From positions 1 through 7,391 of the forward strand of contig JAPULM010000479.1 in the NCBI GenBank assembly GCA_027294925.1: a DNA stretch of 7,391 bases, in the 5' to 3' direction. The position numbers and the translations under genes were made by a program. The notes beneath the pieces were generated by a model. It worked only from the letters and a program-made list of their open reading frames with translations, ran no database searches and had not been told where the DNA came from. The stretch's first letter is position 1, and the number at the start of each line of letters is the position of its first letter. The stretch comes from a bacterium (GTDB taxonomy: Bacteria; Tectomicrobia; Entotheonellia; Entotheonellales; Entotheonellaceae). Of this stretch, positions 1-5,605 are shown piece by piece.

Positions 1-1
1 T

Positions 2-526
2 GCCGGGATGAACATCGCCGTGGTCACGGAAGGCTTTGGTCACGACAACTCCGAGCCCGACGTGGATGCCAAAGTCCGCGCTGCAGGTCAGCGGTTGCAG
101 TCACTGGGCGCCAAAGTTGAAGAGGTATCGATTCCTTGGCACACGATCGGCGGTGCGTTGTGGCTGCCCATCGGAGTCGAGGGTCTGACACAAACGATGA
201 TGTGGGGTGACGGCTACGGGTTTAGCCGGCCGGACCTCTATGTGACCAGCCTCATGGATTTCCATCGCGGCTGGCGGCAGCGGGCGGATGAGATGTCCGA
301 AACCACCAAGTTATTTACCCTATTGGGGACGTACATCCGCAAGCGGCACGGGTCGCGCTATTATGGCAAGGCGATGAACATCACGCGCCAATTGACCGCC
401 GCCTATGACCAGGTGCTGAGCGATGATGATTTGCTCCTGATGCCGACGCTGCCGGTCAAGTCAGTCCCGCTGCCCGCACCGGATGCCAGCCGCCCGTTTG
501 CCGCCTGCGGTCCTAGCGGGGATTGA
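2..526 (+). CDS. Amidase signature family enzyme, partial, probably 3'-truncated
   Basis: This reading frame is open from the left edge, so the ATG at 8 is an internal Met, not a start. The stretch reading AGMNIAVVTEGFG is the strand after the catalytic core in amidase-signature hydrolases, which cleave amides or nitriles with a Ser-cisSer-Lys triad. That triad would lie upstream, outside the window. Further family-like segments are EPDVDAKVRAAGQRL (helix), a long insert around YVTSLMDFHRGWR, and the late motif LLLMPTLPVKSVPLPAPDAS. Family members normally continue for roughly 85 to 100 more residues through an N-T-APF-x-x-TGHPA segment and a PIGLML-type strand. Here the frame ends at TGA 15 codons after PLPAPDAS. 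Neither other frame restores the missing motif: one runs to TAA near 598 without similarity and one stops at once. I infer a decayed or truncated gene. The family call is firm and the substrate unknown. Confidence 0.8.
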   Translation, partial: AGMNIAVVTEGFGHDNSEPDVDAKVRAAGQRLQSLGAKVEEVSIPWHTIGGALWLPIGVEGLTQTMMWGDGYGFSRPDLYVTSLMDFHRGWRQRADEMSETTKLFTLLGTYIRKRHGSRYYGKAMNITRQLTAAYDQVLSDDDLLLMPTLPVKSVPLPAPDASRPFAACGPSGD

Positions 527-595
527 AGCCTATGTCGCCGATCCGATAGGATGCTCGGAACGTCATGGTGGCAAAGGCGCAGACGTGGGAGCGGG

Positions 596-679
596 CTAAA
601 AATCCAGCTTGACGGTCTTATCGCTCAACTTCACACCCAGCAAGCTGACGATCGCGTCTTGATCGTCAGTCAGACTCAT
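596..679 (-). CDS. Possible 27-residue ORF overlapping the end of the cNMP-domain gene
   Basis: On the minus strand an ATG lies inside the last codons of the cyclic-nucleotide-domain gene, in a different frame. It opens a short ORF reading MSLTDDQDAIVSLLGVKLSD and then TVKLDF after one Lys, ending at TAG. The composition is protein-like, with a plausible amphipathic helix followed by a beta-like end. There is only a weak purine run (GCAGGG) directly before the ATG and no recognisable family. It could be a translationally coupled small protein, a frame-shifted tail of the upstream gene, or chance. I lean towards chance or a remnant. Confidence 0.15.
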   Translation of the reverse strand: MSLTDDQDAIVSLLGVKLSDKTVKLDF

Positions 680-1085
680 CCCTGCTTATTCGACGTAGCA
701 ATGAGCTGAGCATCTTTACGGCGATTTCCGGGTTTTGCTTCAATTCGGCCCGGAAATTCACCCGCCAGAGTGAGACGCATTCTGTGTCTTCTATCGCTCT
801 AACAGTAGCCGTGCGCGGCTTACGTTCGATGAGTGCCGCTGTGCCAAAAAAATCACCCGCCTCCATGATCCTCAATACGCTAGGGTGATCTGTGTCAGCG
901 TCCTTAACGACTTCGACCTTACCTGACACAATGATGAAGAAACCATGGGGGTTTCGTCCCTCTCTAATGATCGTTTGGCTGGTCTGATATTTTCGAACGC
1001 GAGCCGTCTTCGCCAGTCGCCTGAGATCGCGCCGAGTGAGACTAGAAAAAATTGGCGTTTGTTTGAGAATTTCCGCGATTTCCAT
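666..1085 (-). CDS. Stand-alone cyclic-nucleotide-binding-type domain protein (Crp/Fnr sensor fold, no DNA-binding domain)
   Basis: This 139-residue protein consists of one cyclic-nucleotide-binding domain. It opens with EILKQTPIFSSLTRRDLRRLA, the N-terminal helices of the family. The jelly-roll signature REGRNPHGFFIIVSGKVEVV follows (about 41-60), then the phosphate-binding cassette GDFFGTAALIERKPRTATV (77-95) and a C-terminal helix. The Arg that contacts the phosphate in family members is present (R91). The Glu expected after FG, which contacts the ribose, is Thr (T82), so classical cAMP binding is doubtful. There is no helix-turn-helix, so it is not a Crp-type transcription factor by itself; such proteins act as small sensors or partner subunits. 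The start is the ATG at 1085, because AGGAGG sits 5 bases before it. The upstream in-frame GTG at 1091 overlaps that site. The coding strand is less GC-rich than the metabolic genes. Fold call firm, ligand and partner unknown. Confidence 0.82.
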   Translation of the reverse strand: MEIAEILKQTPIFSSLTRRDLRRLAKTARVRKYQTSQTIIREGRNPHGFFIIVSGKVEVVKDADTDHPSVLRIMEAGDFFGTAALIERKPRTATVRAIEDTECVSLWRVNFRAELKQNPEIAVKMLSSLLRRISRDESD

Positions 1086-1090
1086 TCGCA

Positions 1091-1096
1091 CCTCCT
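1091..1096 (-). promoter_or_regulatory. Shine-Dalgarno site deciding the start of the cNMP-domain gene
   Basis: The minus strand reads AGGAGG-TGCGA-ATG: a perfect Shine-Dalgarno hexamer with a 5-base spacer to the ATG at 1085. The alternative GTG start shares its first base with the hexamer and is therefore excluded. Confidence 0.75.
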
Positions 1097-1278
1097 AAAT
1101 ACCCATCCATTGGTCTTGAGATTGACGAGACTGTGTATCGAAAGGTAAACCATGATTGTCATATGTGGAGCAATGCGTATCGACGCCTCTTTTAACGCTA
1201 TATTCTCATGCATCAAGAATCTCCGGTGGACCAATGCATCACGGCTCGACCATTATTCGAGGGGTGTGCCGACGATGT

Positions 1279-1320
1279 ACGCGCCAGACAAGTGGCGCGT
1301 GCTGTTGTGGAAGCACGCGC
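1279..1320. repeat. Three-armed inverted repeat, two mutually exclusive hairpins
   Basis: ACGCGCCA (1279-1286) is perfectly complementary to TGGCGCGT (1293-1300) with a 6-base loop. GCGCGTGCT (1295-1303) is perfectly complementary to AGCACGCGC (1312-1320) with an 8-base loop. The middle arm bases 1295-1300 belong to both stems, so only one hairpin can form at a time. Neither is followed by a T-run, so these are not simple intrinsic terminators. The pairing is seen directly; any switching is inference. Confidence 0.65.
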
Positions 1321-1408
1321 TGTGTTCTATATCCAGTTCCGGAATTTGTCAAGTCTCTTTGTATTCTCGGTGGCGTGGTGGAGGCACCTACCCATTCTAT
1401 CACGCTCA

Positions 1409-1420
1409 AGCCCATGGGCT
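1409..1420. repeat. 12-bp perfect palindrome
   Basis: AGCCCATGGGCT is a perfect palindrome with no spacer. It may be a protein-binding half-site pair or chance. It stands out mainly because it sits among the longer inverted repeats of the same non-coding stretch. Confidence 0.3.
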
Positions 1421-1459
1421 GGGAGAGGCCGTCTTCACACAACTGACAGACGCGGGTTT

Positions 1460-1526
1460 GGCGTTGAGAGCGTGCGATACGCGTTACGCCTCCGGCTGTA
1501 TGCACGGCATCGTACAACAGCCGGGG
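1460..1526. repeat. Two adjacent nested hairpins
   Basis: The first hairpin pairs GGCGT (1460-1464) with ACGCC (1486-1490) and encloses a second stem, GCGT (1470-1473) with ACGC (1479-1482), around a 5-base loop. Directly after it, CCGGCTGT (1492-1499) pairs with ACAGCCGG (1517-1524), extendable outward by a T·G wobble and a C-G pair to 1526. Inside that loop ATGC (1500-1503) pairs with GCAT (1507-1510) around three bases. The two compound hairpins share a boundary near 1490, giving an almost fully paired 67 bases. No T-run follows. Confidence 0.6.
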
Positions 1527-1543
1527 CCATGAAAACACCCAAC

Positions 1544-1606
1544 GTACAGTATCGACGTGATGGAGGTGACAGGAAATGTCACCGACTATACTGTACCTGT
1601 ACAGTA
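1544..1606. repeat. Three-armed operator-like palindrome array with an internal hairpin
   Basis: GTACAGTAT (1544-1552) is perfectly complementary to ATACTGTAC (1588-1596). Between them lies a perfect 7-bp hairpin, GGTGACA (1565-1571) with TGTCACC (1577-1583), loop GGAAA. The middle arm also pairs with a third one: TACTGTAC (1589-1596), spacer CT, GTACAGTA (1599-1606), an 18-bp operator-type palindrome. Thus GTACAGTA occurs twice in direct orientation and once inverted. The array lies 115 to 177 bases before the MmgE/PrpD start. It could be a dimeric-regulator operator with an accessory half-site, or alternating RNA stems. The half-site resembles the gamma-proteobacterial LexA box but the CTGT to ACAG spacing is 6, not 8. 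Confidence 0.6.
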
Positions 1607-1616
1607 GCCTAGACGC

Positions 1617-1645
1617 TGGACAAGTATTACAGGACGGGGTATGGT
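1617..1645 (+). promoter_or_regulatory. Candidate sigma-70-type promoter for the MmgE/PrpD unit
   Basis: TGGACA (1617-1622) and TATGGT (1640-1645) are separated by 17 bases, matching the -35 consensus at 5 of 6 and the -10 consensus at 4 of 6 positions. Transcription would start near 1652, leaving a leader of about 70 bases. The palindrome at 1589-1606 would then sit just upstream of the -35 element, a typical place for an activator. This rests on consensus matching only. Confidence 0.3.
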
Positions 1646-1658
1646 TGCCCTGCCTGTA
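1628..1658. repeat. Inverted repeat with internal mismatch
   Basis: TACAGG (1628-1633) pairs with CCTGTA (1653-1658). After a 2x2 mismatch the stem continues with GGG (1636-1638) and CCC (1648-1650) around a 9-base loop. The sequence CCTGTAC in its right arm also occurs at 1597-1603 in the preceding palindrome, so the two elements are related in sequence. Confidence 0.45.
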
Positions 1659-1681
1659 CGACACTCACAATAGAGCAAGAG

Positions 1682-1695
1682 GACGGATGGCCGTC
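1682..1695 (+). repeat. Small hairpin in the leader of the MmgE/PrpD gene
   Basis: GACGG (1682-1686) pairs with CCGTC (1691-1695) around ATGG. It ends 25 bases before the start codon and leaves the ribosome site at 1712-1716 unpaired. Five base pairs alone are weak evidence. Confidence 0.25.
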
Positions 1696-1720
1696 GACAC
1701 CTGAACGCAAGAAGGGAAAC

Positions 1721-3103
1721 ATGATGCCATCTCTCAGCCGGCAACTCGCGCAGTGGGTCGCGGCATTGCGCTATGAAGATCTACCGCCCGAGGTGGTCGA
1801 TCGCGCCAAGGGCGTCACCCTACACGGTCTTGCATCTGTGCTACTCGGTTCGCAGTCAGCAGACGGTCAGCAGGCCGTGAGGCTGATCACCGAAGAAGAA
1901 GCGGGTGTGCCTAACGGTGCCACGATCATGGTAGACGGCAGCAAGGTGACCAAAGGTGGGGCCGCCTTTGCGAACTCGGAAATGCTAATGGCTGGCGGCA
2001 AGCTGGATTCCTTCCGCATGCTCACCCACCCTGGCACCAGTATCATTCCGGGCGCCTTCGTGGCGGCGGAGACTGAAGGGGTTTCGGGTAGAGATTTCAT
2101 CACCGGTCTGGTGGCAGGTTATGAGGTCATGGAACGCATGGCGGCCGATTTCATTCCGACGGTGATGGCACGTGGCTTTCATGCCGGTCCGGTATTCGGC
2201 ATTTTTGGCCCCGCCATCGCTGCTGCAAAAATGATGAACTTCACCGAAGATCAAGTCAATAGTACCATTGCCCTTTGCGTCAACCTGGCCAGCAGCAATC
2301 TTGAAGGGGCGCGTAGCGGCGGCCGTGCGCTGCGCGAGGGTGGCGCGGTACGTAACGCGATGCTGGGGGTGGCACTCGCCAAGCACGGTTATGTTGGTGG
2401 CGAGACCGTTCTAGAGGGCGACGCCGGTTTCTACCATGCCTACGCGGGCAACAACAAGGGTCAACTCACCTATAGTTTTGTCGGCGACACCCAGGCCAGC
2501 CTGGACAACATTACCGCTAATCTGGGGCAGGAATGGATGTTCCTGGAAACGCTTTACCGCATCTACTCGACAGCCGGCTATAATATCGCCCATATTGACG
2601 TTACAGCGCAGCTCTGCGAGGCGAACAATATCCACTATGAGGACGTGGACCGCGTCGAGGCGGTGGTCAACTGGCTGGAAACGCAGTATCCCAGTCCCGC
2701 CTTTCCAAGCCGCAGGGAAGATCTCGAGTCAAGACCAGGCAGTACGGCGTACTACACGGCGTATGGCGTCGTCAAGCGTGGCTTTCCCGTCTTGCCTGGG
2801 CAGGAGGACCCGCCTGAAGTATTGGACCTGATGCAGCGCGTGAAGCTTATCCCATCGCACCAGATGACGCTTTTTGGTCCGTGTATCACCATCTTCACCA
2901 AGGACGGCCTGAGCTATACGAGGCAGTCCACCGGGCGTGAGTTTATGTGGGATTTCAACCAGGAGGTACACCGTATTGGTGACGTCATACCCGGTCTGCC
3001 GATTGCGGCGGCACAGTTTGAAGAAATAATCGCGACTTGTCGCGACCTCGACCAGCAAGAGCGGGCCGACAAGCTCATTCAGCTGACCCTGAAGCAGGCG
3101 TAG
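1721..3103 (+). CDS. MmgE/PrpD family protein
   Basis: This 460-residue protein has the length and motif order of the MmgE/PrpD family. Known members are 2-methylcitrate dehydratase, cis-aconitate decarboxylase and iminodisuccinate epimerase; all are cytosolic and need no cofactor. Family landmarks are the N-terminal RAKGVTLHGLASVLLGS helix, HPGTSIIPGAFVAAE (H103), LVAGYEVMERMA (130-141), GFHAGPVFGIFGPAIAAAKM (H154) and a C-terminal alpha/beta region. Several residues usual in the active site differ. The segment that normally reads LDFDDT is LDSFRM (D96 kept). Where many members have Lys followed three residues later by His, this one has R202 and R205. A different substrate from methylcitrate is therefore likely. 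AAGGG (1712-1716) lies 4 bases before the first ATG and 7 before the second, so the start could be either. The CoA-transferase gene follows 105 bases downstream on the same strand. Confidence 0.88.
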   Translation: MMPSLSRQLAQWVAALRYEDLPPEVVDRAKGVTLHGLASVLLGSQSADGQQAVRLITEEEAGVPNGATIMVDGSKVTKGGAAFANSEMLMAGGKLDSFRMLTHPGTSIIPGAFVAAETEGVSGRDFITGLVAGYEVMERMAADFIPTVMARGFHAGPVFGIFGPAIAAAKMMNFTEDQVNSTIALCVNLASSNLEGARSGGRALREGGAVRNAMLGVALAKHGYVGGETVLEGDAGFYHAYAGNNKGQLTYSFVGDTQASLDNITANLGQEWMFLETLYRIYSTAGYNIAHIDVTAQLCEANNIHYEDVDRVEAVVNWLETQYPSPAFPSRREDLESRPGSTAYYTAYGVVKRGFPVLPGQEDPPEVLDLMQRVKLIPSHQMTLFGPCITIFTKDGLSYTRQSTGREFMWDFNQEVHRIGDVIPGLPIAAAQFEEIIATCRDLDQQERADKLIQLTLKQA

Positions 3104-3111
3104 AGCCCGTT

Positions 3112-3142
3112 TGCGGTGACAGGGCTGGCCGGCACGACCGCA
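3112..3142 (+). repeat. Weak inverted repeat between the MmgE/PrpD and CoA-transferase genes
   Basis: TGCGGT (3112-3117) and ACCGCA (3137-3142) flank a 19-base GC-rich loop just after the MmgE/PrpD stop codon. No T-run follows, so it is not a convincing intrinsic terminator. It might slow polymerase or protect mRNA ends, or be chance. Confidence 0.2.
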
Positions 3143-3197
3143 CAACACTCGTCAACCTACCACCATCGTTGAGAAGACCGCCATCTGGAACTGTACT

Positions 3198-3203
3198 AAG
3201 GAG
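3198..3203 (+). promoter_or_regulatory. Shine-Dalgarno site deciding the CoA-transferase start
   Basis: AAGGAG is followed after 5 bases by the ATG at 3209. An upstream in-frame GTG at 3203 uses the last base of this site and is unlikely to be the start. Confidence 0.7.
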
Positions 3204-3208
3204 TGAAC

Positions 3209-5587
3209 ATGGCCGCAGCCAATGTCAATCACCTCTCTGGGGTGCTCGACGGGATCAAAGTCCTGGACATTAGTGCGCCCATCGGGGCGTTTGTCAGTCG
3301 CATCCTGGGCGATCTCGGCGCTGATGTCATCAAGATCGAACCACCTGGTGGCGATCCTGCCCGGCGCCATTCGCCCTTTTACACGGCCGCAGCAGCGCAG
3401 GTCAGCTTACCGTTTGTCCATGCCAACCTGAGCAAACGGGGTATGAGGCTCGATTTAGATCAGCCAGAGGACCAAGAACGCTTCCGCGCCATGGCTCAAC
3501 AGGCCGATGTCGTGGTGAGTACGGACACAGCCGAAGTTTGGGCAAGGCGCGGGGTGCCGCTTGATCAGTTAGCAGCACTCAACCCACGCCTGGTCTGGAC
3601 AGCCTTCTCACCCTTTGGTCTCAGCGGTCTATATAGCGACTATGTGGGTAACAACATAATTATCGAAGCGATGGGTGGCCTGATGGCTATTCAGGGTGAC
3701 GATACCAAACCGCCCTGTGTGTCGCCCTATCAGCAAGGACAGCATTTGGCCAGTTTACACGCCGCTTTTGCGACCCTTCTGGCGCTTTGGGAACGTCGCG
3801 CTAGCGGCCGCGGGCAGATCGTTGAAGTGTCCATGCAAGAGGTGGTGGCGCATATCCATTTCACCCTGGTGCACTATACCTACGGCAATAACATCACGCG
3901 CCGCCCGGGTATTCGCAACCCGATCACCCCGAACGGTTACTACCCTTGCCAGGACGGCCACGTCTTCATCTCCCTGTTTATGCCGCGCCAGTGGGAGCGC
4001 CTGGTGGGATTGATGGATGACCCTGCGTTATCAGATCCGGCCTTGCGAGATCGAGATTATCGACAGCACCAGATCGATCTGGTGGAAACACATATTCGGA
4101 AATTTACCGAACCGTTCGATTGCTGGACGCTAACCGACTTGCTGCAGCGCCACGGCATCCCTGCCGCCCCATTGTCCACCGTAGCCGATCTCGCCTCAAA
4201 TGTGCATCTCGCGGCACGCCAATTCTTCACGGATTTTCAGCAGCCACCCTTGGCTTCGTTGCGCACGGTGGGGCCGCTTTATCGAGCTAGCGCCGCGCCA
4301 CTGCGCATTCAGCGCCCGGCGCCGTGGCTTCACCAAGGACAAAAGAAGGAGCCCCTGGAGACCGTTGCCAAGGCGCAGAATCTTCCTCTACCACCCACTG
4401 CCGAAAAACCCCGCTCGCTGCCGCTGTCCGGCATTCGAGTCCTCGATCTCAGTCGGGTTTGGGCTGGCCCATATGGCACGCGGTATTTAGCCGACTTCGG
4501 GGCTGAAGTCATCAAAGTCGAGTCCGACAAGTTTCCGGAGCGCCGGGCAAATAACCCGGACTACGCCGAAATCAATCGCAACAAACGGTTTATTACGCTA
4601 AATTTTCAAGACCCGCAAGGCCAGGAACTGCTGAAGCGATTGGTGGCCATCAGCGATGTCGTGGTGGAGAATTTTAGCCCACGTGTGATGACACAGTACG
4701 GATTCAACTATGAGCGTTTGATCGAGGTGCGCCCGGACCTTATCATGGCCAGCATGCCGGGTTTTGGTCACAGTGGTCCACACCGCGATTTCGGCAGCTA
4801 CGGCGGTCCATTAATGGCTTATACCGGCATGGCTCTGTTATGGGGCTATACCGATTCAGCGCTTGATGCGCATAGCAAGATCGCCTTTCCGGACTATCTT
4901 GCGGCAGGCACGCTAGCCCTTGCGGTACTCGCCGCTTTGCATCATCGCGCCACCACCGGCGAGGGACAGTTTATCGAGATTGCCCAGGTTGAGGCAACGG
5001 CCGCCGCCATGGAGGTTGCTTTCTTAGATTACTTCGCCAATGGGCACATTGCAGCACCAAAAGGCAATCGCGATCCCAACGCGGTACCGCAAGGCTGTTA
5101 CCCGTGCCTGGGGCATGACGCCTGGTGTGTGGTGAGCTGTGAAACCGAAGCGCAGTGGCAGGCGCTAGCCCAGATGATTGATGGAGATGCCTTGGCCACA
5201 GCGCCGCATTTTGCCACGGCAGCCAAGCGTTGGCAGCGGCATGACGAGCTGGACGAGCTGATTAGCACCTGGACACGGGAACGTACGCCGCATCAGGTCA
5301 TGCGGCTTTTGCAGCACGTCGGTGTCGCCGCCGGCGCCGTGCAGACGGGCGAAGACCTGTGGCGTGATGCGCATCTGCGCATGCGAGACTTCATGCTCAC
5401 CCTGACCCATCCGGAGCCCGGCCGTATAGAACATCCGGGGCTGCCGGTGCGGCTGCACGCCACGCCGGGAGAGGTCCGCAGACCCGCCGGGCAACTCGGC
5501 GAAGCAAACGAATCGGTCTTCCAGGGCCTACTGGGTTTGACCGCGGACGACATGGATCGACTCGTTGCAGCCGGGGTCATTGCATAA
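3209..5587 (+). CDS. Tandem-fused CaiB/BaiF family (type III) CoA-transferase
   Basis: The protein has 792 residues, about twice the usual 380 to 430, and contains two complete CaiB/BaiF domains. Domain 1 spans roughly 10-375 and starts GIKVLDISAPIGAFVSRILG. A linker rich in Pro and Lys follows. Domain 2 (about 404-792) starts GIRVLDLSRVWAGPYGTRYL. Family enzymes transfer CoA between carboxylates through an aspartyl-CoA thioester and act as interlocked dimers in the cytosol. Domain 2 keeps the expected catalytic Asp in KIAFPDYLAAG (D562) and the N-terminal AGP. In domain 1 the aligned segment is SPYQQGQHLASLH with Gln at the Asp position (Q178), and AGP is replaced by IGA (25-27). Both domains keep the CoA-side GADVIKIE/GAEVIKVE strand and a GxGQ(I/F)xE segment. 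I infer one active and one structural or regulatory half, forming an intramolecular pseudo-dimer. Donor and acceptor are unknown. It probably shares a transcript with the MmgE/PrpD gene. Confidence 0.9.
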   Translation: MAAANVNHLSGVLDGIKVLDISAPIGAFVSRILGDLGADVIKIEPPGGDPARRHSPFYTAAAAQVSLPFVHANLSKRGMRLDLDQPEDQERFRAMAQQADVVVSTDTAEVWARRGVPLDQLAALNPRLVWTAFSPFGLSGLYSDYVGNNIIIEAMGGLMAIQGDDTKPPCVSPYQQGQHLASLHAAFATLLALWERRASGRGQIVEVSMQEVVAHIHFTLVHYTYGNNITRRPGIRNPITPNGYYPCQDGHVFISLFMPRQWERLVGLMDDPALSDPALRDRDYRQHQIDLVETHIRKFTEPFDCWTLTDLLQRHGIPAAPLSTVADLASNVHLAARQFFTDFQQPPLASLRTVGPLYRASAAPLRIQRPAPWLHQGQKKEPLETVAKAQNLPLPPTAEKPRSLPLSGIRVLDLSRVWAGPYGTRYLADFGAEVIKVESDKFPERRANNPDYAEINRNKRFITLNFQDPQGQELLKRLVAISDVVVENFSPRVMTQYGFNYERLIEVRPDLIMASMPGFGHSGPHRDFGSYGGPLMAYTGMALLWGYTDSALDAHSKIAFPDYLAAGTLALAVLAALHHRATTGEGQFIEIAQVEATAAAMEVAFLDYFANGHIAAPKGNRDPNAVPQGCYPCLGHDAWCVVSCETEAQWQALAQMIDGDALATAPHFATAAKRWQRHDELDELISTWTRERTPHQVMRLLQHVGVAAGAVQTGEDLWRDAHLRMRDFMLTLTHPEPGRIEHPGLPVRLHATPGEVRRPAGQLGEANESVFQGLLGLTADDMDRLVAAGVIA

Positions 5588-5605
5588 CGCCAATCCGCCA
5601 GCAGC

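Larger units (their letters stand above)
1086..1720. other. 635-base stretch without a credible gene; rich in inverted repeats from 1279 onward
   Basis: Open frames of 67 to 141 codons cross this stretch on both strands, but they overlap one another, are rich in Arg, Cys, His and Trp, lack good ribosome sites and resemble no family known to me. I treat them as non-coding. The left part (1092-1270) holds little beyond the 5' region of the minus-strand gene, an 8-base direct repeat ATGCATCA at 1208 and 1234, and a 5-bp hairpin at 1245-1261. From 1279 to 1695 there is a run of inverted repeats, listed separately. The right end carries the leader of the MmgE/PrpD gene. The stretch could be a structured leader or small RNA, an operator region, or the remnant of a non-coding mobile element. 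The sequence alone does not decide. Confidence 0.6.

Noticed and set aside
1589..1606. Canonical LexA (SOS) box
   Set aside because: CTGT and ACAG are separated by 6 bases rather than 8, and the downstream genes are metabolic. Kept only as an operator-like palindrome.
1460..1606. Integron attC site or CRISPR repeats
   Set aside because: No attC core-site pattern (GTTRRRY with its complement), no integrase, and no regularly spaced identical repeats. The stems differ in sequence from each other.
1152..1664. Open frames of 96 to 141 codons on both strands in the intergenic stretch
   Set aside because: They overlap each other in several frames, have unusual Arg/Cys/His/Trp-rich composition, lack proper ribosome sites and coincide with the inverted repeats. 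They fit chance openness better than genes.
1092..1720. Insertion sequence or MITE with terminal inverted repeats and target duplication
   Set aside because: I compared the two ends and found only an imperfect short match (about 8 of 11 bases near 1145 and 1645) and no clear target-site duplication or transposase.
1721..3103. Annotation as 2-methylcitrate dehydratase (prpD)
   Set aside because: The family match is clear, but active-site motifs differ and no methylcitrate synthase or methylisocitrate lyase is nearby. Only the family name is justified.
5588..5605. Bidirectional terminator between the converging CoA-transferase and crotonase-family genes
   Set aside because: The 18-base gap has no stem with a T-run on either strand.
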